A stretch of 64,000 bases of DNA from Streptomyces sp. GQFP (GTDB taxonomy: Bacteria; Actinomycetota; Actinomycetes; Streptomycetales; Streptomycetaceae), in contig NZ_CP089312.1 of NCBI RefSeq assembly GCF_021545335.1, positions 4,836,001 to 4,900,000 of the forward strand. The letters are read 5' to 3'. Shown in pieces: positions 34,183 through 42,155 of the stretch. The notes beneath the pieces are model-generated. The model was given only the letters and a program-made list of their open reading frames with translations, was not told where the DNA came from and did not search any database. The position numbers and the translations under genes were made by a program. Each line of letters opens with the position of its first letter. Position 1 is the first letter of the stretch.

Positions 34183-35367
34183 ATGAACGAGAACGTCGAG
34201 GTGGTCGTGGTCGGCGGAGGGTACGGAGGTGTGACGGCCGCCAACCGGCTGGCTCGGCGCGTCGGTGTGTCGGTGACCCTGGTCAATCCGCGGCCCGAGT
34301 TCGTCTCGCGGATCCGGCTGCACCAGCTCGTGACCGGCTCCGACGACGCGGTCGAGGGCTTCGGCGAGGTGCTGGGCAGGAATGTCCGGCTGGTCGTCGA
34401 CAGCGCGACCCGGATCGACGCCGGCGAGCGCCGGGTGTCGCTGGCGGGCGGTGACACTCTCTCGTACGACTACCTCGTCTACGCGGTGGGCAGCGGCGCC
34501 GCCGATCCCGGTGTGCCCGGAGCGGCGGAGTTCGCCCACTGGGTGTCCGACCTCGAGGGCGCCGAACGACTGCGGTCGGCGCTCGACGCGGCACCCGCGT
34601 CGGCTTCGGTGACCGTGGTCGGGGCCGGTCCGACCGGTCTCGAGACCGCCGCCGAGCTGGCGGAAACGGGCCGCAAGGTCACCCTGGTCTGCGGAAACGT
34701 GCTCGGCCCCTCCCTGCACGCCCGGGTCCGCCGCCCGGTCGCCCGTCGGCTCGCCCGGCTCGGTGTGACCGTCCTCGAAGGTCCCGGCGCACAGGTGACG
34801 GAGGTGACGGGCGAGGGCGTACGGCTGGGCGACGGCCGCGAGGTGCCCGGCGCGGTGACGATCTGGACGGCGGGCTTCCGGGTCCCGGACCTGGCCGCCC
34901 GCAGCGGGCTGCGCACCGACTCCGCGGGCCGGCTGCTCACCGACACGACACTCACCAGCGTGGACGACGAGCGCATCGTCGCCGCCGGGGACGCGGGAGT
35001 GATGCCGGACCACCCGTTCCGGATGAGCTGCCAGGCCGCCGTACAGCTGGGCCCGGCCGCCGCCGACACGATCCTGCGCCGGATCTCGGGGAAGACGCCC
35101 GCTCCGGTCCGGATGTTCTTCGCCGGGCAGTGCCTCAGCCTCGGCCGGAAGGAGGGCGTCACCCAGTTCTCGTACCCGAACGACAAGGTGAACGCGCTCA
35201 GCATCAGCGGACGGACCGGCGCCGGCGTCAAGGAGATCGCCTGCCGGTTCACCCTCAACAAGCTGGTGTCCGGGGCACGCAAGGCAAGTTCGCGCCCGGC
35301 CCACGTGTCCCCCCACGGCGACATCACCGGCCGTACGACACCGTCCGACACGCGGCCTGCCGCCTAG
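34183..35367 (+). CDS. FAD/NAD(P)-dependent oxidoreductase (NDH-2-like)
   Basis: 394 aa. FAD-binding GGGYGGVTAANRLARR at the N-terminus, a second dinucleotide motif VVGAGPTGLETAAELAETG (about 145-163), and an FAD-contacting ERIVAAGDAGVMPDHP. The pattern is that of the type II NADH dehydrogenase / AIF-like pyridine-nucleotide disulfide oxidoreductase superfamily without redox cysteines. The ATG has AGGGAG upstream. Precedes an ECF41-type sigma gene; oxidoreductases of this kind are the usual neighbours and targets of ECF41 sigma factors. Confidence 0.85.
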   Translation: MNENVEVVVVGGGYGGVTAANRLARRVGVSVTLVNPRPEFVSRIRLHQLVTGSDDAVEGFGEVLGRNVRLVVDSATRIDAGERRVSLAGGDTLSYDYLVYAVGSGAADPGVPGAAEFAHWVSDLEGAERLRSALDAAPASASVTVVGAGPTGLETAAELAETGRKVTLVCGNVLGPSLHARVRRPVARRLARLGVTVLEGPGAQVTEVTGEGVRLGDGREVPGAVTIWTAGFRVPDLAARSGLRTDSAGRLLTDTTLTSVDDERIVAAGDAGVMPDHPFRMSCQAAVQLGPAAADTILRRISGKTPAPVRMFFAGQCLSLGRKEGVTQFSYPNDKVNALSISGRTGAGVKEIACRFTLNKLVSGARKASSRPAHVSPHGDITGRTTPSDTRPAA

Positions 35368-35434
35368 GGTCTGTCTGTCCAGGGTCTGTCCGTCCGGCAT
35401 GGGGGACCGACCGCGAGAGAGGTAAGCGCACGAC

Positions 35435-36361
35435 ATGGACGACCACGTCACCGACCCTGTCCCCGACCCCGGCCCGGTCATCGACCCCGCGACCGAGGCC
35501 TTCGTCGCCCACCGGGACCTGCTGTTCACCGTCGCCTACGAGATGCTCGGCTCGGCGGCGGACGCCGAGGACGTCCTCCAGGAGGCCTGGCTGCGCTGGG
35601 CCGAGGTCGACCTGGCCCAGGTGCGCGACCCGCGCGCGTACCTGGTGCGGATCACGACCCGGCAGGCACTCAACCGGCTGCGCACCCTGAAACGGCGCAA
35701 GGAGTCCTACGTCGGACCCTGGCTGCCCGAGCCACTGCTCACCGCGCCGGACGTGGCCGAGGACGTCGTCCTGTCCGAGAGCCTGTCGCTCGCCCTGATG
35801 TTCGTCCTCGAAACCCTCTCGCCGACCGAGCGCGCCGTCTTCGTCCTGCACGAGGTCTTCGACTTCGGCTACGAGGACATCGCGGCCGTGATCGACAAGT
35901 CCCCCTCCGCGACCCGTCAGATGGCCTACCGCGCCCGCAAGCACGTCGACGCCCGCCGGCCGCGCACACCCGTCTCCCCGGAGGAGACCCGGGCGGCGCT
36001 GGACTCGTTCCAGCGGGCGCTCGCGACCGGGGACCTCCAGGGGCTGCTCGACGTGCTCGCCCCGGACGTCGTCCTCGTCAGCGACGGCGGCGGGCTCAGG
36101 ATGGCGGCCCTGAAGCCGGTCGTCGGCGTCGACAAGGTGCTCCGTTACATGGCCGGCAGCGCGGGCAAGGCCGGCGGCATCCTCACCGGTGAGCCCACCA
36201 CGGTCAACGGCAACCCCGGGCTCGTCCTGCGCGTGGACGGCGTGATCGACGGCGTACTGGCCGTCCGGATGGAGGACGACCGGGTCACGGCTCTGTACTA
36301 CGTCCGCAATCCCGAGAAGCTCACCCGCGTCGAGTCCGAGGCCTCTCTCACCTCCCGCTGA
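35435..36361 (+). CDS. ECF41-type (SigJ-like) sigma factor with SnoaL-like C-terminal domain
   Basis: 308 aa. Sigma region 2 (FVAHRDLLFTVAYEMLGSAA, DAEDVLQEAWLRW) and region 4 (LSPTERAVFVLHEVFDFGYE, ATRQMAYRARKHV) are followed by an approximately 110-residue SnoaL/NTF2-like domain (RAALDSFQRALATGDLQGLL onwards). This extra domain defines ECF41, where it replaces an anti-sigma factor and tunes activity. Two direct AGGGTCTGTC repeats lie in the 66-bp gap upstream. Probably co-transcribed with the oxidoreductase gene from the ECF41-like promoter at 34120. Confidence 0.9.
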   Translation: MDDHVTDPVPDPGPVIDPATEAFVAHRDLLFTVAYEMLGSAADAEDVLQEAWLRWAEVDLAQVRDPRAYLVRITTRQALNRLRTLKRRKESYVGPWLPEPLLTAPDVAEDVVLSESLSLALMFVLETLSPTERAVFVLHEVFDFGYEDIAAVIDKSPSATRQMAYRARKHVDARRPRTPVSPEETRAALDSFQRALATGDLQGLLDVLAPDVVLVSDGGGLRMAALKPVVGVDKVLRYMAGSAGKAGGILTGEPTTVNGNPGLVLRVDGVIDGVLAVRMEDDRVTALYYVRNPEKLTRVESEASLTSR

Positions 36362-36411
36362 GCCGAGAGCTGAGCCGACAGGAGACAGGGGACAGGGGAG
36401 ACAGGGGCGAG

Positions 36412-36449
36412 GGGGGCCAGGAGCCCGGGACCTCTGGCTCCTGGCCCCC
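36412..36449. terminator. Strong bidirectional terminator hairpin
   Basis: Perfect 14-bp stem GGGGGCCAGGAGCC (36412-36425) and its complement (36436-36449), with a 10-base loop. Sits between the converging sigma-factor and transporter genes. Flanked on the left by short GACAGGGGA-type tandem repeats. Confidence 0.85.
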
Positions 36450-36457
36450 TGTCTGCC

Positions 36458-37780
36458 TCAGGCGTCGAACTCGTGTTCCCGGGTCTCCGGGAGCGCCAGC
36501 AGACACAGGAGGCTCACCAGGCAGAGGCCACCCGTGTAGAAGCCGAGGACCAGCGGGGATTCCCAGTGGCTGTTCAGCCAGGTGGCGACCGACGGGGCGA
36601 AGCCGCCGCCGAAGGTGTTGGCCAGGATGAACGCGGCGGAGGCGCCGGTGTAGCGCATCCGGGCCGGGAACAGTTCCGCGAGGAAGGCCGCCACCGGGGA
36701 GAACATCAGCGCGAGGAACATCAGGCCGACCGTGTAGGCGCCGGTGATCACCAGGCCGTTGCGTGAGCTGAGCGAGGCGTACATGGGTATCGCCCACACC
36801 ACGCAGCCGACGGCCCCGGCCAGCATCAGCGGGCGGCGGCCGATCCGGTCGGACAGCCTGGCCACCGGGAGGGTGATCGCGATTCCGGCCGCCGCGCCGA
36901 TGCTCGCCGCCGTCAGCATCGTGTTCCGGGGGATGCCGAGTTCCTGTGGGCCGTAGGACAGGCTGTAGACGATCGTCAGGTAGTAGACGGCCGAGCCGCC
37001 GATCGCCGCGCCGGTGCCGAGCAGCAGCCGGCCGGGGTACTGCTTGACGAGCGTGCCCAGCGGGAAGCGGGGCGCCGACTCCGGCTGGGGCGTGTGTGTC
37101 CTGGCCTTGAAGACCGGGGACTCGGAGACCGTCGTCCGTACCCACAGGCCGACCACGACGAGCACCGTGCTGAGCAGGAACGGGATGCGCCAGGCCCAGT
37201 CGGTGAAGCCCTCCATGCCCACGATGTTCATGGTGGGCAGGATGACCGCGGTGGAGAGCAGGAAGCCGAGCGAGGGGCCGATGTTCGGGATCGACGCGTA
37301 CAGCGCGCGGCGGCCCGGCGGCGCGTGTTCGGCGGCGAGCAGCACCGCCCCGCCCCACTCGCCGCCCATGCTGACGCCCTGGAGCAGACGGAGTGTCACC
37401 AGCAGTACGGGGGCGAGGAGTCCGGCGGTCTCGTACGTGGGCAGCAGACCCACGCCGACCGTGGCCACGCCCATCAGCAGCAGGGAGACGACCAGGGCCT
37501 GTCTTCGCCCGAGCCGGTCACCGATCGTGCCGAACAGGACGACGCCGAGGGGGCGGGAGAGGAAGGCCGCGGAGAAGGTGAGGAACGCGGCCAGGGACGA
37601 GAGGGTCGCGTTGCCGGAGGGGAAGAAGGCGGGGCCGAGGACGAGTGCGGAGGCGGTGCCGTACACGGCGAAGTCGTAGTACTCGATCGTCGTGCCGACG
37701 AGACTCGCGACGGCGACTTTCGGTGCCTCGGTCTTTTCCGACCGTTGTGGGGAAACGGTCATTGTCGGTAATTCAGGCAT
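36458..37780 (-). CDS. MFS transporter of the metabolite:H+ symporter (MHS) family
   Basis: 440 aa, about 12 membrane segments. N-terminal SLVGTTIEYYDFAVYGTAS is the hallmark of MHS-type carriers (ProP/ShiA/KgtP-like); then FGTIGDRLGRRQALV (loop 2-3 motif), LLQGVSMGGEWGGAVLLAAE and LSDRIGRRPLML (loop 8-9 motif). Members import organic acids or zwitterions such as shikimate, citrate, proline or betaine. It ends at the strong terminator and is divergent from the 3,4-AHBA cluster, so a link with precursor uptake is possible but unproven. Start at ATG 37780 with GGAAG upstream. Confidence 0.88.
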   Translation of the reverse strand: MPELPTMTVSPQRSEKTEAPKVAVASLVGTTIEYYDFAVYGTASALVLGPAFFPSGNATLSSLAAFLTFSAAFLSRPLGVVLFGTIGDRLGRRQALVVSLLLMGVATVGVGLLPTYETAGLLAPVLLVTLRLLQGVSMGGEWGGAVLLAAEHAPPGRRALYASIPNIGPSLGFLLSTAVILPTMNIVGMEGFTDWAWRIPFLLSTVLVVVGLWVRTTVSESPVFKARTHTPQPESAPRFPLGTLVKQYPGRLLLGTGAAIGGSAVYYLTIVYSLSYGPQELGIPRNTMLTAASIGAAAGIAITLPVARLSDRIGRRPLMLAGAVGCVVWAIPMYASLSSRNGLVITGAYTVGLMFLALMFSPVAAFLAELFPARMRYTGASAAFILANTFGGGFAPSVATWLNSHWESPLVLGFYTGGLCLVSLLCLLALPETREHEFDA

Positions 37781-37947
37781 GGGGGGTCACTTCCAGGTCC
37801 TGAGGTGGTCCTGATTGGGAAGGGGAGTCACCCTAATCATCGAAATTCAATTTCGACAAGAAACACTTCCTGTCAATTGGCTGTCAATACTCATGCCGCC
37901 AGCCGTATAAAAATTTCCCCGCGGCTACACCTTGCCAACCAGCAGCC

Positions 37948-37965
37948 ACACGAGAATGCTCGTGT
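37948..37965. promoter_or_regulatory. Palindromic operator candidate upstream of biosynthetic cluster
   Basis: ACACGAG-AATG-CTCGTGT, perfect 7-bp arms in the AT-rich 244-bp divergent region between the transporter gene and the first gene of the cluster, 60 bases before that gene's ATG. Shape and size fit a TetR/MarR/LuxR-type dimer site. No regulator gene is adjacent, so the binding protein would be encoded elsewhere. Confidence 0.45.
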
Positions 37966-38024
37966 CCGCATAACTTGAAAGTTCTACAACCATCGATTTT
38001 CGGACACGGAGAATCGCAATTCCC

Positions 38025-38855
38025 ATGCTGAAAACGGGCAAGCAATTACGCTTGAGAAGACTTTCGCTCGCGGGTGACGACCGTCATCTGCTCATACCTC
38101 TCGACCACAGCGTTTCGGACGGTCCAATCGTCCCCGCCGACAAATGGGACGACCTGCTGCGGGCGCTGGTGGCCGGCGGCGCCGACGGGATCATCGTCCA
38201 CAAGGGACGCGCCCGCTCCTTCGCGCCGGACATCCTGAGGACCTGCGCGCTCGTGGTGCATCTGAGCGCCAGCACCGCCTGCTCCGCCGACGTCCACGCC
38301 AAGGTGCTGGTCGCCGACGTCGAGGAGGCGCTGACGCTCGGCGCGGACGCGGTCAGCGTCCATGTGAACATCGGCTCGGACACCGAGGCCCAGCAGCTGG
38401 CCGACCTGGGGGCGGTGGCCCGGTCCTGCGACGCGTGGGGCATGCCGCTGATCGCGATGGTGTATCCGCGCGGGCCCCGGATCGAGGACCCGCGCGATCC
38501 CGCCCTCCTCGCCCATCTGGCCAACGTCGCCGCCGACCTGGGCGCGGACATGGTGAAGACGTCCGTCGCCCTGCCGATCGAGCGGATGGCCGAGGTGGTG
38601 GCCAACAGTCCCATCCCCGTCCTCGCGGCCGGCGGTCCCCCGGACGGCTCCGACCTCGTCGAGTACGGCACCGCCGTGATGGCGACCGGCTGCCGGGGGC
38701 TGGCGATCGGGCGCCGGATCTTCTCCTCCCCCGCGCCCGCCGCACTGGTGTCCCGGCTGTCGGCGGTCGTGCACGGGGGCGGCTCCTCCGGGGGCGGTCT
38801 CTCTAGTGACATGCACATGACTAACTACTCGACGATCGTGGCAGGAGTGGCATGA
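38025..38855 (+). CDS. griI: GriI-like class I aldolase (C7-N sugar acid synthase for 3,4-AHBA)
   Basis: 276 aa. DhnA/FbaB-type class I aldolase fold: LLIPLDHSVSDGP near the N-terminus, GADGIIVHKG, GADAVSVHVNIGS, and Schiff-base Lys178 in ADMVKTSVALP. In grixazone biosynthesis GriI condenses aspartate semialdehyde with dihydroxyacetone phosphate to give the C7 precursor. The next gene is its usual partner GriH-like, with ATGA overlap, which makes the assignment firm. First gene of the cluster; the ribosome binding site (GGAG) is distant from the ATG. The C-terminal 20 residues are Gly/Ser-rich and probably flexible. Confidence 0.88.
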   Translation: MLKTGKQLRLRRLSLAGDDRHLLIPLDHSVSDGPIVPADKWDDLLRALVAGGADGIIVHKGRARSFAPDILRTCALVVHLSASTACSADVHAKVLVADVEEALTLGADAVSVHVNIGSDTEAQQLADLGAVARSCDAWGMPLIAMVYPRGPRIEDPRDPALLAHLANVAADLGADMVKTSVALPIERMAEVVANSPIPVLAAGGPPDGSDLVEYGTAVMATGCRGLAIGRRIFSSPAPAALVSRLSAVVHGGGSSGGGLSSDMHMTNYSTIVAGVA

Positions 38856-40048
38856 GGTTCGCATGGATCGACCTGCGTGAGGTTCCCCGTCCGCAGCTCC
38901 AGGCGGTGGTGGACGCGGCAATCCACGCCCGGATGGCGGGAGTCGTGGCCTCCGACGCGGAGTTGCTCGGGACCTTGCCGCCGACTGTCACGCGGGTGCT
39001 GGTTCCAGGAGGGCCTGCGCCTGCTGCGGTGAAGAAGCTCGGCGACAAGGAGGCGAAGGAGGCGAAGGCTGGGGACAAGGAGGCCAAGTCCCCGGCCGGG
39101 GGCGGAATCGACGTGCTCCTGCGGAAGTTCGCCACCCAGGACGAGCTGGACGCCCTCGCCGCCGATCGCCGCGCCGGCACCGGAAACACCGGTGGTGGCA
39201 GACAGGTCTCCGGCTTCATCGACGTACGGGACGACCGCACCCTCCAACTGTCCTGCGCGGGCGCGATGGTGCTGCCGTACACGGTGATCCACTTCGCCGA
39301 TCCGACCAAGATCCCGCTGGAGATCGTGCTCGCGGCGGCCGAGTCCGCCGAGGGCAAGCTGGTGACGGTCGTCGACGGTCTGGAGGAGGCGGCGATCGTC
39401 TTCGACGTGCTGGAGCGCGGCTCGGACGGCATCCTTTTCACGCCCCGCAGCGCCGACGAAGTGTTCGCGCTGGCCCGGCTGTTGGAGGCGACGACGCCCC
39501 AACTGGAGCTGTCCACACTGACCGTGGAGAGCATCCGGCACGTCGGACTCGGCGACCGGGTCTGTGTCGACACCTGCTCGCACTTCGAGGAGGACGAGGG
39601 CATCCTCGTCGGCTCCTACTCCTCCGGGTTCGTGCTGTGCTGCAGCGAGACACACCCGCTTCCGTACATGCCGACCAGGCCGTTCCGGGTCAACGCCGGT
39701 GCCCTGCACTCGTACACGCTCGGCCCTGACAACCGTACGAGCTACCTCAGCGAGGTCGGCTCCGGCAGCGCGTTGCTCGCCGTCGGCGCCGACGGGCGTA
39801 CCCGGCGGGTCGTCGTCGGGCGGGCGAAGCTCGAGTCCCGGCCGCTGCTGGAGATCCGTACCCATGCCGAGGACGGCCGGCTGGTCAGTCTGACCGTGCA
39901 GGACGACTGGCATGTACGGGTGCTCGGCCCGGGCGGGAAGGTCCTCAACGTCACCGAGCTGCAGACCGGGGACGAGTTGCTCGGCTATCTGGCCGCCGAC
40001 AAGCGCCATGTGGGCCTGCCCATCGGCGAGTTCTGCAAGGAGGTCTGA
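38852..40048 (+). CDS. griH: GriH-like 3-dehydroquinate synthase II-type enzyme (3,4-AHBA synthase)
   Basis: 398 aa of the AroB' (archaeal DHQ synthase II) family: start MRFAWIDLREVPR, core VSGFIDVRDDRTLQL, GSDGILFTPRSADEVFALARLL, VCVDTCSHFEEDEGILVGSYSSGF, TRPFRVNAGALHSYTL. GriH converts the GriI product to 3-amino-4-hydroxybenzoic acid. An unusual Lys/Glu/Ala-rich insertion (KKLGDKEAKEAKAGDKEAK) occupies residues about 60-80 and makes the protein longer than I would expect. Coupled to the aldolase gene by ATGA; the ligase gene starts 7 bases after its stop. Confidence 0.88.
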   Translation: MRFAWIDLREVPRPQLQAVVDAAIHARMAGVVASDAELLGTLPPTVTRVLVPGGPAPAAVKKLGDKEAKEAKAGDKEAKSPAGGGIDVLLRKFATQDELDALAADRRAGTGNTGGGRQVSGFIDVRDDRTLQLSCAGAMVLPYTVIHFADPTKIPLEIVLAAAESAEGKLVTVVDGLEEAAIVFDVLERGSDGILFTPRSADEVFALARLLEATTPQLELSTLTVESIRHVGLGDRVCVDTCSHFEEDEGILVGSYSSGFVLCCSETHPLPYMPTRPFRVNAGALHSYTLGPDNRTSYLSEVGSGSALLAVGADGRTRRVVVGRAKLESRPLLEIRTHAEDGRLVSLTVQDDWHVRVLGPGGKVLNVTELQTGDELLGYLAADKRHVGLPIGEFCKEV

Positions 40049-40054
40049 GGTTCG

Positions 40055-41482
40055 ATGCCCGAACTCGAATCAGATCTCGCATCAGACCTGGGCGTGCTGG
40101 TGCTGCGGCTGTTCGACGCGCACGACGACCGGCTGCCGTATCTGACACACCAACAGGAGACGGTCACCCGGGGCGAGTTACGTGAGCGGGTGAGCAAGCA
40201 GGCCGCCGTCTTCGCCGGGTACGGCATCGGGCCGGGCTCCACCGTGGGGCTGCGGACTCCGCCCAGTTTCACGCAGATCGAGGTACTGCTCGCCCTGTGG
40301 CGGCTCGGTGCGCAGGTGCTGCTCTTCGACTTCCGGCTCAAGCCGCCCGAGGTGGCCGCGCTGTGCGGCTCCTGCCGGCCGCAGTTCATGGTCAGCGCCG
40401 GGTCCAACGTCCGGGCCACGTTCGGTTTCCGGTCCGAGTACGAGGTGCTCACCGAGCGGCGCCGAACCGGACTCCCGGCCACCACCGGGCACCGGCTCGT
40501 CCAGTTCAGCTCCGGCTCCACCGGACGGCCGAAAGTCATCGGCAGGACGGCCCGTTCGCTCGCCACCGAGGTGGACCGGTTCGCCGGGGTCCCGGGGATG
40601 CCGGTCAAGGGCGACCGGCTGCTGCTGCTCAGTTCGACCGCGCACAGCTTCGGACTGATCGGCGGCCTGCTGTACTCCCTCGCCGCCGGTGTCTCCGTCG
40701 TCTTCGCGCCCCGCGTCTCCGCCCGCGACATCCTGCGGACCGCGCGCGAACACCGGATCACCGCCGTGTTCGGCGTCCCCGCGCACTACGAACTCCTCGT
40801 CGCCGCACCCGATTCCGGCGCCTTTACCGGACTGCCTGACCTACCTGACCTACCTGACCTGCGGGTCGCTGTGTCGGGCGGCGAGATCATGCCCCCGCAG
40901 GTCGCGGCGGAGTTCGCGCGGCGGTACGGCGTGGGGGTGGGTGAGGCGTACGGGACCACGGAGACCGGCATCGTCGCCATCGACGTCGGTGGCACGCTGC
41001 GGCCCTCTGTCGGGCGGGCGGCGCCGGGTGTGGTGGTGCGTGTCGAACGGGGCGAACTCGACGTCGCCCTCGACGAGTCGCCGTACCTCTTCGACTCGGG
41101 CGGTACGCAGTACGCCGACGGGTGGCTGCACACCCGGGACCGGGCCGAGGTCGACGTGACCGGCGCGGTGTTCGTGCGGGGGCGGGCCGACTCCCTCGTC
41201 GTCATCGGCGGGCTCAAGGTGGATCTGACCGAGGTGGAGAACGTACTCCGCGAGCATCCTGCCGTTGAGCAGGCGGTGTTGGTTCACGAGGGCGTGACCG
41301 AGGCGTATGTCGCGGTGCGGGCGGGTTTCGAACGGCCTTCCGCCGAGGAGTTGGTGCGGTGGTGTCGGGAGCGGGTGGCTGATTTCAAGGTGCCTCGGGT
41401 TGTGCGGGTGTTGGATTCGCTGCCTCGTACTTCCAACGGGAAGTTGGTGCGGCAGGCCGCCGCTTTGCGTTCCGCCGGGTAG
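40055..41482 (+). CDS. ANL-family aryl/acyl ligase, probable 3,4-AHBA-loading enzyme
   Basis: 475 aa. Adenylation core motifs: A3 P-loop QFSSGSTGRPKVI (about 150-162), A5 EAYGTTETGI, A8 hinge VVIGGLKVDLTEVENVL, and the A10 lysine in PRTSNGKLVRQ. A short LPDLPDLPDL repeat (DNA repeat at about 40836-40862) lies before RVAVSGGEI. Position right after the 3,4-AHBA genes and before two ACP genes suggests it adenylates 3,4-AHBA and loads it onto an ACP as PKS starter. A CoA-ligase role is the alternative. Confidence 0.82.
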   Translation: MPELESDLASDLGVLVLRLFDAHDDRLPYLTHQQETVTRGELRERVSKQAAVFAGYGIGPGSTVGLRTPPSFTQIEVLLALWRLGAQVLLFDFRLKPPEVAALCGSCRPQFMVSAGSNVRATFGFRSEYEVLTERRRTGLPATTGHRLVQFSSGSTGRPKVIGRTARSLATEVDRFAGVPGMPVKGDRLLLLSSTAHSFGLIGGLLYSLAAGVSVVFAPRVSARDILRTAREHRITAVFGVPAHYELLVAAPDSGAFTGLPDLPDLPDLRVAVSGGEIMPPQVAAEFARRYGVGVGEAYGTTETGIVAIDVGGTLRPSVGRAAPGVVVRVERGELDVALDESPYLFDSGGTQYADGWLHTRDRAEVDVTGAVFVRGRADSLVVIGGLKVDLTEVENVLREHPAVEQAVLVHEGVTEAYVAVRAGFERPSAEELVRWCRERVADFKVPRVVRVLDSLPRTSNGKLVRQAAALRSAG

Positions 41483-41520
41483 GGCCGCTTGTCGCGGTTG
41501 TCGGTTGGCTGCTGGCCCAT

Positions 41521-41562
41521 TGTGGCTTGTCGCGCAGTTCCCCGCGCCCCTGTCGGGGCGCT
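41521..41562 (+). repeat. Streptomyces palindromic repeat, intergenic copy
   Basis: A 42-bp element whose core is GCGCAGTTCCCCGCGCCCC followed by a 4-base loop and GGGGCGC (7-bp perfect stem 41544-41550 / 41555-41561). This sequence type is scattered through Streptomyces intergenic regions. It fills the only real gap in the cluster (41483-41592). A second copy, 39 of 42 identical, lies inside the ketosynthase gene at 42504. Here it may also act as an attenuator hairpin before the ACP genes. Confidence 0.8.
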
Positions 41563-41592
41563 CTACTCCCCCTTTTTCTGGAGATGTTGGCC

Positions 41593-41868
41593 ATGAGTAC
41601 TTCTACCCTGGAAGACGAGATCCGCGAGTTTGTTCTGGGCGCGGTCGTTGACGACATGAACATCCTGATGAGCCGCGACGGCATCACGGACGACAGTCCG
41701 GTGACCGTGGGTGGGCTGGATGTCGACTCCCTGAGCCTGATCGAACTCACGTTGCGGCTGGAGTCGCGGTTCGGGGTCGAGATCCCGGACACCGATATCG
41801 AACCCCTGGCCACCCTGACCCTCGGCGGGCTCGTCGCCGAGGTCGTCCGTCGCGGTGCGAAGGCATGA
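41593..41868 (+). CDS. Acyl carrier protein 1
   Basis: 91 aa with the phosphopantetheine site Ser46 in GGLDVDSLSLIELTLRLE and the usual acidic helices (MSTSTLEDEIREFVLGAVVD). GGAG lies 9 bases upstream of the ATG; the longer frame reads through the palindromic repeat and is not coding. Its stop overlaps the ATG of the second ACP (ATGA). Expected to carry the 3,4-AHBA-primed growing chain. Confidence 0.9.
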   Translation: MSTSTLEDEIREFVLGAVVDDMNILMSRDGITDDSPVTVGGLDVDSLSLIELTLRLESRFGVEIPDTDIEPLATLTLGGLVAEVVRRGAKA

Positions 41869-42155
41869 GTACGAGTACGGGGGCCGCCGGTACCGGTACC
41901 GACATCACCATCGACTCCGTACGGGAGTTGCTGTCCGACCGAAAGGTGTTCCCGGGGTTGCCCGACGATCTCGGCGAGGATGCCGAACTCGTCCTGGATT
42001 CCCTGGGGTTGGTGTGGCTGCTTCATGTGGTGGAGGAGCGGTACGGGCTGGTCGTCGAGCCCAGTGACGAGGAGATCGCCGGGCTCACGTCGCTCCGGCG
42101 GCTCACTGGATATCTGCGGGGCGTCCAGGAAGGGGGCGTTCGGGGTGAGTCGTGA
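41865..42155 (+). CDS. Acyl carrier protein 2
   Basis: 96 aa. Divergent ACP with Ser46 in ELVLDSLGLVWLLHVVEERYG and DEEIAGLTSLRRLTGYL at the end of the fold. The sequence is quite different from ACP 1, so the two probably do different jobs, one for starter loading and one for extension. It overlaps the KS gene by 11 bases. Confidence 0.88.
   Translation: MSTSTGAAGTGTDITIDSVRELLSDRKVFPGLPDDLGEDAELVLDSLGLVWLLHVVEERYGLVVEPSDEEIAGLTSLRRLTGYLRGVQEGGVRGES

Noticed and set aside
34108..35529. 473-aa minus-strand open frame
   Set aside because: Antisense to the oxidoreductase gene; composition is shadow-like and no ribosome binding site is seen.
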